From: Granulicoccus phenolivorans DSM 17626 = NBRC 107789 = JCM 15570 | GTDB lineage: Bacteria; Actinomycetota; Actinomycetes; Propionibacteriales; Propionibacteriaceae | Assembly (NCBI RefSeq): GCF_000423085.1 | Contig: NZ_AUHH01000001.1 | Span: 213,337-277,336 of the forward strand | Length of the DNA stretch: 64,000 nt | Reading direction: 5' to 3' | Program-made: the position numbers and the translations under genes | Notes under the pieces: model-generated | The model's input: only the letters and a program-made list of their open reading frames with translations | What the model was told of the DNA's origin: nothing | Databases searched by the model: none | In this document: piece by piece, positions 46,334-58,802 of the stretch | How positions within the stretch are numbered: the stretch's first letter is position 1 | How the letters are laid out: the number at the start of each line of letters is the position of its first letter

Positions 46334-46783
46334 TCAGTCGGGCGGCGCGACCGTCACCGAGAGCCCGAGCGAACGCAGGAAGGCGCCGGAGTCGAAGTAG
46401 CCCACGATCTCGGTCAGCCCCTCGGCGCCGAGCGCGACGACATCGACGCCGCGGATTTCCCACCCGGCTCCGGTCGGCTCCGGGAGCCCGGGGAGGGGCC
46501 CGGTCCAGGTGCCGGTCATGTGCCAGGACGCCCACAAGCGGGATCGGTCAATGGTGAGTTCGTCGCTGACCAGGGCCAGGTCCGGGGTGGACGCGGCCAA
46601 CGCGTCGACGTACCCGGCCAGCGCCTCCCCGGACAGCGGGCCGGGCAACATCGGGTCGACGTAGGTGGCGCCCGGGGCCAGGGCGGCCACCAGGGTGGCG
46701 CCCTGACGGGAGTTCCAGGCGGCGACGTAGGAGTTCCAGGCGGCTTCGGCAGCGGCCGCGGACAACGGTTCGGGAGGAGTCAT
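46334..46783 (-). CDS. SnoaL-like / NTF2-fold protein
   Basis: A 149-residue protein. WNSYVAAWNSRQGATLVAAL then APGATYVDPMLPGPLSGEAL is typical of SnoaL-like polyketide-cyclase-fold proteins, with an Asp in the pocket. GAAAGGG lies 7 bases before ATG 46783. A small binding or isomerase protein of unknown substrate. It lies between imperfect direct repeats, so it may be an insertion into the mfd-mazG order. Confidence 0.8.
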   Translation of the reverse strand: MTPPEPLSAAAAEAAWNSYVAAWNSRQGATLVAALAPGATYVDPMLPGPLSGEALAGYVDALAASTPDLALVSDELTIDRSRLWASWHMTGTWTGPLPGLPEPTGAGWEIRGVDVVALGAEGLTEIVGYFDSGAFLRSLGLSVTVAPPD

Positions 46784-47215
46784 AGCACAGCCCTTTCGGG
46801 GAAAATGTGATGATTCTGACTCTATAAGCCAGAGGAGATTCGGCACTATTGCGTCGGGCTGTTTATCAGGCGATTCTGAGCTTTCTGCGGGCCGATTTTC
46901 GGTCGGGGCCAGCCGGTCGGCACCGGTGGCGCGGGTCTCGTGCGGTGCGCGGGGTCCCGGCGATGCGCGGGGTCCAGGGCGGTGCGCGGGGGCCCGTGCC
47001 GATGCGCGGGGTCCCGTGCGGAGCGCGGGGTCCCGGGCGGTGCGCGGGGTCCAGGGCGGTGCGCGGAGTCCCGTGCGATGCGCGGCCCCTGCAGGGCCCG
47101 CGAGTCCCAGCGGGCACTGCGAGCCCCCAGCAAGCCCCGCGAACTCCCGGCAAGCCCCACGAATCTCTCCAGCGGCGACTGCGACCCCGGGGATCGTGGC
47201 CGGTGCGGCGACGGT
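46784..47215. repeat. Intergenic repeat array, family 2 (CTGCAG-centred)
   Basis: No gene is seen. From about 46936 eight degenerate units of 18-20 bases based on GTGCGCGGGGTCCCGGGCG run to 47083. A near-perfect palindrome (47084-47099) centred on CTGCAG (47089-47094) follows. Inverted units such as AGCCCCGCGAACTCCCGGCA then continue to about 47172. The first 140 bases (46800-46935) are ordinary, less GC-rich sequence. Confidence 0.75.
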
Positions 47216-47271
47216 TCGGTCATCCAGCTTCACTCTGGGTAACTCGGTCATCCAGCTTCACTCTGGGTAAC
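47216..47271. repeat. Perfect 28-base tandem duplication
   Basis: Two identical 28-base units (47216-47243, 47244-47271), each beginning TCGGTCATCCAGC and ending CTCTGGGTAAC, lie between the two array families. Perfect identity suggests a recent event. Confidence 0.9.
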
Positions 47272-47280
47272 ACAGCGTCT

Positions 47281-47337
47281 ATGCGCCCCGAAGCTGCCTG
47301 CCCCGGGGTGACGCTGCTTGACCGTGCGTACGCTGCG
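47281..47337. repeat. 57-base repeat, right copy
   Basis: Counterpart of 46273-46329 (48 of 57 identical), direct orientation, about 1 kb away. It leads straight into the 30-base tandem array. Confidence 0.75.
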
Positions 47338-47750
47338 CGCGACCGCAAGTACGGGCGGGACGCTTCCCGCGACAGCAAGTACGGCCCGGGCCCTGCCCGC
47401 GACAGCAAGTACGGCCCGGGCCCTTCCCGCGACAGCAAGTACGGCCCGAACCCTGCCCGCGACAGCAAGTACGGCCGGAGCGCTTCCCGCGACAGCAAGT
47501 ACGGGCCGGGCCCTTCCCGCGACAGCACACGTGACCCCGCGACAGCACCAGGGTCCTCGCGGGTGTTGCAGCAGGTGCGGCAAACATTTCGAGGCGCGGA
47601 ATGCGCGGAGGCAACGCGGGAAGGCCCCCGGCCGGTTTTCCCGTCGCAGGAAGGCCCCCGGCCGGTTTTCCCGTCGCAGGAAGGCCCCGGCCCATTCACC
47701 TGTCGCGGGAAACCCCCCGACCGATTTCCCCGTCGCGGGAACCCCGACGC
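47335..47750. repeat. Intergenic repeat array, family 1 copy B
   Basis: Left part (47335-47537): 6.5 tandem units of exactly 30 bases, each with CCCGCGACAGCAAGTACGG. Centre (47539-47570): the core whose reverse complement starts TGCAACACC and ends CTGTCGC, as in copy A. Right part (47619-47750): 4.5 units of 29-30 bases in the opposite sense, each closing with TCGC(A/G)GGAA. The layout is two tandem arrays facing a palindromic core. Downstream of mfd; no gene is supported. Confidence 0.85.
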
Positions 47751-47775
47751 GCCCCGAAAGCGCCCCCACCGAGGA

Positions 47776-51336
<3,561 letters not shown>

Positions 51337-51387
51337 CGGACCAACCTACCGCCCCGAACAAATCGGCCCCAGCCGTGGCGGGGCCGA

Positions 51388-51774
51388 TCAGCGCGCGTGA
51401 CGTGCGTCGTCCATGCCCTTCAATGCCTTCGGAACCGCCACCCCGAGGAGGATCCCCAGGTTGGTCTTCGCCCCGTCCAGCAGCATGCCGCCGAGGAAGT
51501 CGTCGGCCTGCCGCAGGATGACCACCATCTTGCCGTCGGTCAGATCCAGCATGTAGAAGCGGTTCAGCGTCGGGAAGCCGGACTCCTTGAGGGTGTAGTC
51601 GAGGTCTCCGGTGACCTGGTTGAACAGTGCGGTCGCGGCGGGCTGGGAGTTGAATCCGGCCAGCGAGAGGCCGGATTCGCGGTCCCACAGGTCCATCGAG
51701 ACCAGGGCGCCGCGGAGCTGACGCTCCTGTTCGGCGACGACCTTGTCCAGGATCGCGGTGTCAACATCGAGCAT
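51388..51774 (-). CDS. Roadblock/LC7-like small protein
   Basis: A 128-residue protein with GGAGG before ATG. The pattern ESGLSLAGF, a helix, FYMLDLTDGKMVVIL and DGAKTNLGILLGVAVPKAL fits the alternating strands and helices of roadblock/LC7 dimers. I recognise the fold only by pattern. It follows the DNA ligase by 36 bases, in the same operon as a clear roadblock protein and a GTPase. Confidence 0.5.
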   Translation of the reverse strand: MLDVDTAILDKVVAEQERQLRGALVSMDLWDRESGLSLAGFNSQPAATALFNQVTGDLDYTLKESGFPTLNRFYMLDLTDGKMVVILRQADDFLGGMLLDGAKTNLGILLGVAVPKALKGMDDARHAR

Positions 51775-51810
51775 GGTTCCTCCAGCAGGGTGTGTGTTGT
51801 GGTCGGGTCT

Positions 51811-53355
51811 TCAGTCGGTGAAGTCGGCCAGGGCACGAACGGTCTGGATCGTATCGGCCTGGTCGGCGGTCTTGTCGTCGCGGTAGCGCAGCACGCGGGC
51901 GAAGCGCAGCGCGAGCCCGCCGGGATAGCGGGTGGAGCGTTGCAGGCCGTCGAAGGCGATTTCGACGACCTGTTCGGGGCGGACGGTCACGGTGTACTGG
52001 TCGCGGGCGACCGCGAGCTCGGTGAAGCGTTCGGTCTGCCAGGCCAGCATCTGGTCGGTCATCCCCTTGAAGGTCTTGCCGAGCATGACGAAACCGCCGG
52101 TCTCCGGGTCGCGGGCGCCGAGGTGGATGTTGGACAGCAGCCCCTGGCGTCGCCCGGAGCCCCACTCGACGGCAAGGACGACCAGGTCGAGGGTGTGCCG
52201 GGGCTTCACCTTGATCCAGTCCCCGCCGCGCCGACCGACCGCCCAGACGGCGTCGAGGCGTTTGATCACCACTCCCTCGTGGCCGGCCGCGACCGCGTCG
52301 GCGGCGAACGCACTCGCCTCGGCGACGTCGGCGGTGATCACATGCGGGATCAGTTGGGCCGGTGCCACGGTGTCGACCAGGGCGCCCCGGCGTACGCTGA
52401 GCGGCTCGTCGATCAGGGTCCGGCCGGCCAGCGCGAGCACGTCGAAGAAGTACGCCGTCAGCGGCGTCCGGGCCGATTCGGTGAGCGGATCGGCGCCGGC
52501 GGCGGTCCGTGACCCGGTGACCTGGAAGGCCTCCGGGCGGCCGTCGGGACGCAACGCGATCACCTCCCCGTCGAGCACCACCTCCGGGGCCTCAAGGTCG
52601 GCCACCAGGTCGGCGATCTCGGGCAGCCGGTCGGTGATGTCGGCCAGGCTGCGGGTGAACAGCCGGACCCCGAAGTCGCCCTTGTGGGCCTGGATCCGGA
52701 TGCCGTCGATCTTGGTCTCCACACTGGCCGCGGCCCCGTCGAGGGTGGCGTACGCGGCGGCGACGTCGGGGGCCGACCCGGCCAGCATCGGGGCCAGCCC
52801 GCGGCCGACCTCCAGCCCGATCCGGGCAAGTCCGGCGGTCCCCTCGGCGGCGGCCACCGCGGCCACCGCGGGCAGGTCCCCGGCGAGCATCCAGGCGCGC
52901 TGCACCAGGGCCGGGTCGATGGCGTACGCGGCGGCGATCCCCTGGGCGATGAGCGAATCACCGGCCCCCTGCCGCATCTCGCCGAGCATCAGCCGGCGCA
53001 GGAATTCCTGCTCGGCGGCGGTGGCCCGCTCCAGCAACCGGGTCAGCGCCGCAGCCCGCCGGGCGGTCGAGGCGGCGCCGTGGATCGCGGCGATCTCGCT
53101 GATCCGGGCATCCACCTCAACCAGGGTCCAGGACGCGGTCGCCGCCGCGGGCGGCAGTTCGGCCAGACTGCGCCAGCCGACCCCGATCCGGCCCTGGGGC
53201 AGGTGACCGGCCAGGTACGCCGCCGCCAGTCGGGCATCGGCGGGCCCGGCGGCGGCGAACAACTCCGCGAAGGCGGCCACCTTGGCGTTGCGGGACCGGG
53301 TCGCGCTGACCGTGGCGGAGACGGCGACCACCTCGGTCAGCCCCAGGTCGGTCAT
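51811..53355 (-). CDS. ATP-dependent DNA ligase (LigB-type)
   Basis: A 514-residue ligase. The N-terminal DNA-binding domain (about 20-200) precedes the nucleotidyltransferase domain with the adenylation lysine in ETKIDGIRIQAHK (KxDG) and motif III/IV EVVLDGEVIAL; GHEGVVIKRLD and DWIKVKPRH follow. The OB domain ends at FARVLRYRDDK. Bacteria with NAD-dependent LigA use such ligases in repair. Its start forms an ATGA overlap with the roadblock gene. Confidence 0.93.
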   Translation of the reverse strand: MTDLGLTEVVAVSATVSATRSRNAKVAAFAELFAAAGPADARLAAAYLAGHLPQGRIGVGWRSLAELPPAAATASWTLVEVDARISEIAAIHGAASTARRAAALTRLLERATAAEQEFLRRLMLGEMRQGAGDSLIAQGIAAAYAIDPALVQRAWMLAGDLPAVAAVAAAEGTAGLARIGLEVGRGLAPMLAGSAPDVAAAYATLDGAAASVETKIDGIRIQAHKGDFGVRLFTRSLADITDRLPEIADLVADLEAPEVVLDGEVIALRPDGRPEAFQVTGSRTAAGADPLTESARTPLTAYFFDVLALAGRTLIDEPLSVRRGALVDTVAPAQLIPHVITADVAEASAFAADAVAAGHEGVVIKRLDAVWAVGRRGGDWIKVKPRHTLDLVVLAVEWGSGRRQGLLSNIHLGARDPETGGFVMLGKTFKGMTDQMLAWQTERFTELAVARDQYTVTVRPEQVVEIAFDGLQRSTRYPGGLALRFARVLRYRDDKTADQADTIQTVRALADFTD

Positions 53356-53924
53356 GCCTGCTCGGCAGCCTGCTCCGACTGGGCCGGGCCGGGACGGCGG
53401 TGCTGCGGCGAACTTCCCGGCGGCGGGGTCGCGGGCTGTTCCAGGTCGAGCAGGTCGGCCACCTCCTTGGCACACCGCTGCGCGGCGACCAGCAGGGCCC
53501 CCAGGCTGACCCCCTCGGCGACCACGTGTACCAGGGCGTGCCCGATCATCGGTTGCTCCCGCCCCACCAGTACCGAGCGACGCTTGCCGTGTTCCATGGT
53601 GAGCACATCGATGGGTTCGGCCCCGCTGTGGCCGACCACCTCCCCGGAGGCCGACCCGAGCGCGAACAGCGAACTGCTCAGGGCGGCCATCCGGGCGACC
53701 TTGTCCTCGGCGATGTTCAGCGCGCACAGGTTGAACCCGTCGGAGGTGCACACCATTGCGCTGTGCAGGTTCGGCACCCGCCGGGCCAGTTCGTCCATCG
53801 CCGGCTTGAGCGTACGCCCGAGCACCATCGACCAGACGTGCCAGTCCTTGGCGATCGAGGGGTCCAACCCGGTGAGCTCCCAGGCCGGGTCGGCCGGGTC
53901 GGTCTGTGCACCCTCAACGATCAC
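53352..53924 (-). CDS. Roadblock/LC7 domain protein (MglB/CvnB-like)
   Basis: A 190-residue protein. The roadblock domain (about 35-150) has ARRVPNLHSAMVCTSDGFNL, ARMAALSSSLFALG and VSLGALLVAA. The last 35 residues are Pro/Gln-rich. GTG 53924 with AAGGAAGG upstream is preferred. It should act as the partner of the GTPase encoded just before it, 11 bases overlapping, as MglB with MglA or CvnB with CvnD in conservons. Confidence 0.85.
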   Translation of the reverse strand: MIVEGAQTDPADPAWELTGLDPSIAKDWHVWSMVLGRTLKPAMDELARRVPNLHSAMVCTSDGFNLCALNIAEDKVARMAALSSSLFALGSASGEVVGHSGAEPIDVLTMEHGKRRSVLVGREQPMIGHALVHVVAEGVSLGALLVAAQRCAKEVADLLDLEQPATPPPGSSPQHRRPGPAQSEQAAEQA

Positions 53925-54489
53925 GGCGTACGCCTTCCTTTTCCAGATTGGTGCGGGCCGCATCGACCACCCGGGCCACGTGCAGCCGGCCCCGGGGATC
54001 GGCGGCCAGCAGCGGGATGTCGGCGAGATGGTTGTCCAGGATGGGTCGGTACTCGGCCAACTCGGGTCCGCCGCCCAGTTCGATCCGGGTCACCGCGACC
54101 ACCACCCGGCTCAGCTCGGTTTCGAAGGAGAGCCGGGTCAGCCACTGATCGGCGTCGGTCAACCCGTCGCCACGGTTGCCGTACAGCCACAGCACGACCG
54201 CGGCATCGGCGACCAACGCGGTCCGTCGCATCGCACTGAACCGGGTCTGCCCCGGCGTACCGATCAGGGCATGCCGTCGCCCCTGCGGATCGGTCCATTC
54301 GCCGTAGTCGATGCCGACGGTGGTGGTCGGCTTCAGCGGAACCTGCCGGGACTGTTGCATCGAGGTACTGGACTCGGTGGTGAGCACAGGGACATCGGAC
54401 AGCGTCCGCACGGCGGTCGTCTTGCCGACACCGTACGGGCCGACGAACACCACCTGGGTGATCACCGGGTGTCCGATCACAAGATCCAC
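53914..54489 (-). CDS. Small GTPase-like ATP/GTP-binding protein (MglA/CvnD-like)
   Basis: A 191-residue P-loop protein. Walker A is GPYGVGKTTAV, the switch region TTTVGIDYGE and IGTPGQTRFSAMR (Walker B/G3-like). The G4 NKxD-like sequence is VTRIELGG, so it is atypical. Start GTG 54489 has GAGGGAG 5 bases upstream. In actinobacteria such proteins with roadblock partners form conservons signalling at the membrane; here the kinase-like CvnA and DUF742 CvnC are absent. Confidence 0.85.
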   Translation of the reverse strand: MDLVIGHPVITQVVFVGPYGVGKTTAVRTLSDVPVLTTESSTSMQQSRQVPLKPTTTVGIDYGEWTDPQGRRHALIGTPGQTRFSAMRRTALVADAAVVLWLYGNRGDGLTDADQWLTRLSFETELSRVVVAVTRIELGGGPELAEYRPILDNHLADIPLLAADPRGRLHVARVVDAARTNLEKEGVRRDR

Positions 54490-54564
54490 ATTGACTCCCT
54501 CTGGTCGCCCCACACAATAACGGCCCGCGGCGCCGCGTGCCGCCACCCCCCGCGCGGGTTCCGG

Positions 54565-54594
54565 TTGCGGACGGAAGAAATCGTGATGTATAAA
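54565..54594 (+). promoter_or_regulatory. Promoter of the sulfate transport operon
   Basis: TTGCGG (54565-54570), an 18-base spacer and TATAAA (54589-54594) make a good vegetative promoter reading toward the sulfate-binding protein gene, starting about 54601. Confidence 0.55.
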
Positions 54595-54601
54595 CTTCCT
54601 C

Positions 54602-54619
54602 AATACTTCAAAAAGTATT
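54602..54619. promoter_or_regulatory. Inverted repeat AATACTT-N4-AAGTATT at the sulfate operon promoter
   Basis: A perfect 7-base inverted repeat with a CAAA spacer lies right at the expected transcription start, where a bound repressor would block initiation. AT-rich in a GC-rich genome. The regulator is unknown; a sulfur-responsive repressor is plausible. Confidence 0.6.
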
Positions 54620-54667
54620 CTCTATGGTCTTGAGCGTCCTCGCGGCGCCCCCACGAAGGGTCACCCC

Positions 54668-55711
54668 ATGAAGCGCACTGTCCCCCGACGCGTTCTGCTG
54701 TCGCTGGCCGGCCTCACCGCGGCCTCGCTCACCCTGTCGGCCTGCGTCGGTGGAGCGGCCGGATCGACCGGCTCGGCGGGGGCCACCACCCTCCATCTGG
54801 TCGGGTTCGCGGTCCCCAAGGAGGCGAACAACGCGATCCAGGCCAAGTTCGCCCAGACCCCGGCGGGGCAGGGCACGGTCTGGCAGGAGTCCTACGGCGC
54901 CTCCGGCGATCAGAGCCGGGCGGTGGTCAACGGACTGGCGGCCGACTACGTCAACTTCTCCCTCGAGGGCGATGTCACCCGACTGGTCGATGCCGGCCTG
55001 GTCGACCCGAGCTGGAACACCGGCCCCACCAAGGGCATCGTCGCCGACTCGGTGGTCGTCCTGGTGGTCGCCAAGGGCAACCCGCACAACATCCGCGGTT
55101 GGGCCGATCTGATCCGGCCCGGGATCCGGATCATCACCCCCAACCCGGCCAGTTCGGGCTCGGCCCGCTGGAACATCCTGGCGGCCTACCAGCAGGTGAT
55201 CAGCCAGGGCGGGACCGAAGCGCAGGCCGAGCAGTATCTGGCGTCGTTCTTCGGCAATGTCGTGGCGCTGCCCGGCAGCGGCCGCGATGCCTCCAATGCC
55301 TTCCTGCAGGGCACCGCCGACGTGCTCATCTCCTACGAGAACGAGGCCATCCTGGCCCGGCAGTCCGGCGAGGATTTCGAGTACATCGTGCCCGAGGACA
55401 CCCTGCTGATCGAGAACCCGGGTGCGGTGACCAAGAACGCCAACCCCCGGGCGAGCGACTACCTCAACTTCGTACTCAGCTCCGAGGGCCAGGTCGAGTT
55501 CGCCCGCAAGGGCTTCCGCCCGGTGACCCCGGGGGTGCCGTTGCCCGAGGTCGCCGGCGCCAATGATCCGGCCGCCCCATTCCCGAAGCCGGCCCGGCTG
55601 TCCACGGTCAATGACAATCTCGGCGGCTGGTCGGCGGTCAACAAGAAGTTCTTCGCCGACTCCACCGGCCTGGTGCCGCGGATCCAGCAGCAGACGGGTC
55701 GGACCCGGTGA
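54668..55711 (+). CDS. Sulfate ABC transporter substrate-binding protein
   Basis: A 347-residue lipoprotein: signal ending LTLSAC. The mature protein has the sulfate-binding family segments QESYGASGDQSRAVVNGLAA, SLEGDVTRLVD, and NPASSGSARWNILAAYQQ, with YENEAILA. It binds sulfate (or thiosulfate) outside the cell for import by the following three genes. Its stop overlaps cysT by 4 bases. Confidence 0.94.
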   Translation: MKRTVPRRVLLSLAGLTAASLTLSACVGGAAGSTGSAGATTLHLVGFAVPKEANNAIQAKFAQTPAGQGTVWQESYGASGDQSRAVVNGLAADYVNFSLEGDVTRLVDAGLVDPSWNTGPTKGIVADSVVVLVVAKGNPHNIRGWADLIRPGIRIITPNPASSGSARWNILAAYQQVISQGGTEAQAEQYLASFFGNVVALPGSGRDASNAFLQGTADVLISYENEAILARQSGEDFEYIVPEDTLLIENPGAVTKNANPRASDYLNFVLSSEGQVEFARKGFRPVTPGVPLPEVAGANDPAAPFPKPARLSTVNDNLGGWSAVNKKFFADSTGLVPRIQQQTGRTR

Positions 55712-56568
55712 GCGGCGTACTCGCACCCGACCGGTCGCGGCCCGAGCCGGCCCCGGCGCCGCGGCGGCGCCCCCGCCGCACCACGCTCGACCGCCGGTCG
55801 GGGACCGGGCTCGGCCTGGCCCTGATCTGGTTCAGTCTGCTGGTGCTCATCCCGCTCACCGCAGTGCTGGTGAAGGCGTCCGAGGGCGGCTGGACCGCGT
55901 ACTGGGCCGCGCTCAGCGACCCGCAGACCGCGGCGGCGATCGGTCTGACCATCGTGGCCGCTCTGGTGGTCACCGCGATCAACGTGGTGATGGGCACGCT
56001 GATTGCCTGGGTGCTGGTCCGCGACGACTTTCCTGGCCGCCGGGTCCTCGAGGTGGTCATCGACCTGCCCTTCGCGCTGCCCACCATCGTGGCCGGCCTG
56101 GTCCTGCTCAGTCTGTACGGTCCGCACTCCCCGCTGGGGATCAATGTGGCCAACACCCGGATCGCGGTCGGGCTGGCCTTCTTGTTCGTGACGCTGCCGT
56201 TCGTGGTGCGGACGGTCCAGCCGGTGCTGCTCGAGCTGGAGCCGGAGGTGGAGGAGGCGGCCGCCTCGCTGGGCGCCGGTCCGGTGACGGTGTTCCGGCG
56301 GATCGTGCTCCCCAGCCTGGCTCCGGCGATCGCCTCCGGCGCGGCCATGTCGTTCGCCCGGGGCCTGTCGGAGTTCGGCTCGCTGGTGCTGCTGTCGGGC
56401 AGCCTGCCGCTGCACACCGAGGTGGCCGCGGTACGCATCCTCGGCTACATCGAGGGCGACAACCTGCACGGCGCGGCGGCGGTTGCCTCGGTGCTGCTGC
56501 TGGTGGCCCTGGCCGTGATCGTGCTGCTCGACCTGTTCTCCCGGAAGGTGACCCACCGTGCCGACTGA
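55708..56568 (+). CDS. cysT: Sulfate ABC transporter permease CysT
   Basis: A 286-residue permease with six helices and the EAA loop [18 protein letters not shown] followed by VLPSLAPA, which docks on the CysA ATPase. A Pro/Arg-rich cytoplasmic head of about 35 residues. GTG start inside the end of the binding-protein gene. Overlaps cysW by 11 bases. Confidence 0.93.
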   Translation: MSGVLAPDRSRPEPAPAPRRRPRRTTLDRRSGTGLGLALIWFSLLVLIPLTAVLVKASEGGWTAYWAALSDPQTAAAIGLTIVAALVVTAINVVMGTLIAWVLVRDDFPGRRVLEVVIDLPFALPTIVAGLVLLSLYGPHSPLGINVANTRIAVGLAFLFVTLPFVVRTVQPVLLELEPEVEEAAASLGAGPVTVFRRIVLPSLAPAIASGAAMSFARGLSEFGSLVLLSGSLPLHTEVAAVRILGYIEGDNLHGAAAVASVLLLVALAVIVLLDLFSRKVTHRAD

Positions 56569-57421
56569 CCCCGTAGCAACTGACGCCCGGCCGACTCCGC
56601 GCCGATCCGGCGGTGGCCTGTTCCGCAATCTGCGCCGCGCCGTCGTGATCGTCTATCTGGGACTCCTGGTCATCTGGCCGGTGTCCCTGGTCGCGGTCAA
56701 CGCGTTCGCCGGCGGCGTCGGACCGGTCCTGGCCGCCCTGCAGGATCCGGCGCTGATCTTCGCCTTCCAGCTCACCCTCGTGACCGCGTTCTGGTCGGTC
56801 GCGCTGAACACCGTGTTCGGGGTCGGCATCTCGCTGCTGCTGGTCCGGCACCGCTTCCCCGGCCGCCGGATTCTCTCCGCCCTGGTCGACCTGCCGCTGT
56901 CGGTCTCCCCCGTGGTGGTCGGCCTGGCGCTGCTGCTGGTCTACGGCGGCACCACCGGGTGGTTCGGTCCGGCCCTGCAGGCGGCCGGGTTCCAGGTCAT
57001 CTATGCCCCGCCCGGACTCGTCCTGGCGACCACCTTCGTCTGCCTGCCGTTGGTGATCCGCGAGGTCACCCCGGTGCTGATCGAGACCGGCACCGATGCC
57101 GAGCAGGCCGCGGCCAGCCTCGGCGCCGGCCCCTGGCAGATCTTCACCCGGATCACCCTGCCCACCATCAAATGGGCCGTCGTCTACGGCGTCGTGCTGA
57201 GCTTCGCCCGCGCCCTCGGCGAGTACGGCGCGGTCAAGGTGGTCTCCGGCGGGGTCGCCTTCCGGACCCAGACCGCCACCCTGCTCGTCGAGGAGCGGTA
57301 CCAGCAGTTCGGCGCCACCCATACCACCGCCTACACCGCAGCCCTGCTGCTCACCGTGATCGCCCTGGTGGCGCTCATCGTGGTGGCCGCGCTGCGCCCG
57401 TCCCAGGAGAAGCGATCATGA
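56558..57421 (+). CDS. cysW: Sulfate ABC transporter permease CysW
   Basis: A 287-residue permease, GTG start. EAA loop [20 protein letters not shown], then AKxG-type region [13 protein letters not shown], typical of CysW. Pairs with CysT to form the channel. Stop overlaps cysA start as ATGA. Confidence 0.94.
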   Translation: MPTDPVATDARPTPRRSGGGLFRNLRRAVVIVYLGLLVIWPVSLVAVNAFAGGVGPVLAALQDPALIFAFQLTLVTAFWSVALNTVFGVGISLLLVRHRFPGRRILSALVDLPLSVSPVVVGLALLLVYGGTTGWFGPALQAAGFQVIYAPPGLVLATTFVCLPLVIREVTPVLIETGTDAEQAAASLGAGPWQIFTRITLPTIKWAVVYGVVLSFARALGEYGAVKVVSGGVAFRTQTATLLVEERYQQFGATHTTAYTAALLLTVIALVALIVVAALRPSQEKRS

Positions 57422-58452
57422 GCATCGAGATCCGTTCGGTATCGAAACATTTCGGCGACTTCACCGCCCTGTCCGACATCGACCTCACCATCCCCACCGG
57501 AGACCTGACCGCCCTGCTGGGCCCCAGCGGCGGCGGCAAATCCACCCTGCTGCGGATCATCGCCGGCCTGGAATCCGCCGACACCGGCACCGTGGCCATC
57601 GAAGGGGTGGACGCCACCGGCGTACCGGCCCGCAAGCGCGACGTGGGCTTCGTCTTCCAGCACTACGCCGCCTTCCGGCATCTCACGGTCGCGGAGAATG
57701 TCGCCTTCGGGCTCAGCATCCGCAAGCAGCCCCGCAAGGTGATCGCCGAGCGGGTCGAGGAGATGCTGGAACTGGTGCACCTGCAGCAGTTCGCCGACCG
57801 CCATCCGGCGCAGCTGTCCGGCGGCCAGCGCCAGCGGATGGCGCTGGCCCGGGCGCTGGCGATCCGCCCCCGGGTGCTGCTGCTGGACGAGCCGTTCGGC
57901 GCTCTGGACGCCAAGGTACGCAAGGAGTTGCGCGAGTGGCTGCGTCGGCTGCACGACGAGGTGCACGTCACCACCGTGTTCGTCACCCATGATCAGGAGG
58001 AGGCCCTGGAGGTCGCCCACCATCTGGTCCTGATCAACCAGGGGCGGATCGAGCAGGTCGGGACCTCCGACCAGCTGTACGACGAGCCCGCCACCAGCTT
58101 CGTGATGAGCTTCCTCGGCCCGGTCACCACCTTCGGGAACACCCTGGTGCGACCGCACGACCTGGGCATCGCCACCGCCCCCACCGGCCGGCCCGGCGAG
58201 GTGGGCGGCCGCGTCCTGCGGTACAACCGTGTCGGCTTCGAGGTCCAGATCGAGGTGGACCTGGCCGGTGCCGCCGCACCCGCGCTGGTCACCCTGACCC
58301 GGCGGGAGGCCGCCGAGGCCGGCCTGGCGGGGGCCGAGCAGGTGTGGGTGCACGCGGTGGCCGATGCGGTCCGGGTCCCGGTGCCGCACGCCGAGCCGGT
58401 GCCGGCGGTCAGCGCAGGAAGTCGGGAACTCGATCCTTCGGGCGTCCGATGA
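57418..58452 (+). CDS. cysA: Sulfate/thiosulfate ABC transporter ATPase CysA
   Basis: A 344-residue ATPase. Walker [10 protein letters not shown], signature [15 protein letters not shown], Walker [13 protein letters not shown]-loop [13 protein letters not shown]. The C-terminal TOBE domain (from about 240, [10 protein letters not shown]) is typical of CysA. The last residues lie in a 44-base tail-to-tail overlap with the ArsC-like gene. Confidence 0.94.
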   Translation: MSIEIRSVSKHFGDFTALSDIDLTIPTGDLTALLGPSGGGKSTLLRIIAGLESADTGTVAIEGVDATGVPARKRDVGFVFQHYAAFRHLTVAENVAFGLSIRKQPRKVIAERVEEMLELVHLQQFADRHPAQLSGGQRQRMALARALAIRPRVLLLDEPFGALDAKVRKELREWLRRLHDEVHVTTVFVTHDQEEALEVAHHLVLINQGRIEQVGTSDQLYDEPATSFVMSFLGPVTTFGNTLVRPHDLGIATAPTGRPGEVGGRVLRYNRVGFEVQIEVDLAGAAAPALVTLTRREAAEAGLAGAEQVWVHAVADAVRVPVPHAEPVPAVSAGSRELDPSGVR

Positions 58453-58762
58453 TCGCCCGGTCGCCGCGGATCAGGATCGGTCGCTGCATCAGCCGGGGGT
58501 GGGCCACCAGCAGATCCACGATCTGATCCGACGTGGCGACGTCGGCGTCGCTCAGCCCGAGTTCCTTGAAGAAGGAGTCGTGGCGGACCAGATCCGCGAC
58601 CGGATCCTCCAGCTTGCCGATCAGGTCGCGGAGCTGGTCGGCGGTCAGCGGGGTCTTCAGGTACTGCACCACCTCGACGTCGGTGCCGGCCGCCTCGGCC
58701 GCCGCGAGAGCAGCCTTCGAGGTCGTGCAGCGCGGGTTGTGCAGAATGGTCACGTCGGCCAT
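58409..58762 (-). CDS. ArsC family reductase-like protein
   Basis: A 117-residue protein with the ArsC-type active-site loop [12 protein letters not shown] (Cys at about residue 13), QYLKTPLT and [15 protein letters not shown]. This is the glutaredoxin-coupled arsenate reductase fold (ArsC/YffB). No other arsenic genes are nearby, so arsenate may not be the substrate. AGGAG precedes ATG 58762. Confidence 0.85.
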   Translation of the reverse strand: MADVTILHNPRCTTSKAALAAAEAAGTDVEVVQYLKTPLTADQLRDLIGKLEDPVADLVRHDSFFKELGLSDADVATSDQIVDLLVAHPRLMQRPILIRGDRAIIGRPKDRVPDFLR

Positions 58763-58802
58763 CACGGCTCCTGCCTTCCTGGGTGTGGTGTGGAACACTG
58801 GA

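Noticed and set aside
47335..47537. Decapeptide repeat protein (RDSKYGPGPS-type) from the 30-base array
   Set aside because: A 30-base period is a multiple of three by chance; all frames are open, no start with a ribosome site, no homologous flanks, and copy A has lost the frame.
47335..47750. CRISPR array
   Set aside because: Units are contiguous with no unique spacers, the two halves are inverted, and there are no cas genes.
54500..54667. Riboswitch upstream of the sulfate operon
   Set aside because: No SAM or other riboswitch core is recognisable; the leader is short and explained by promoter plus inverted repeat.
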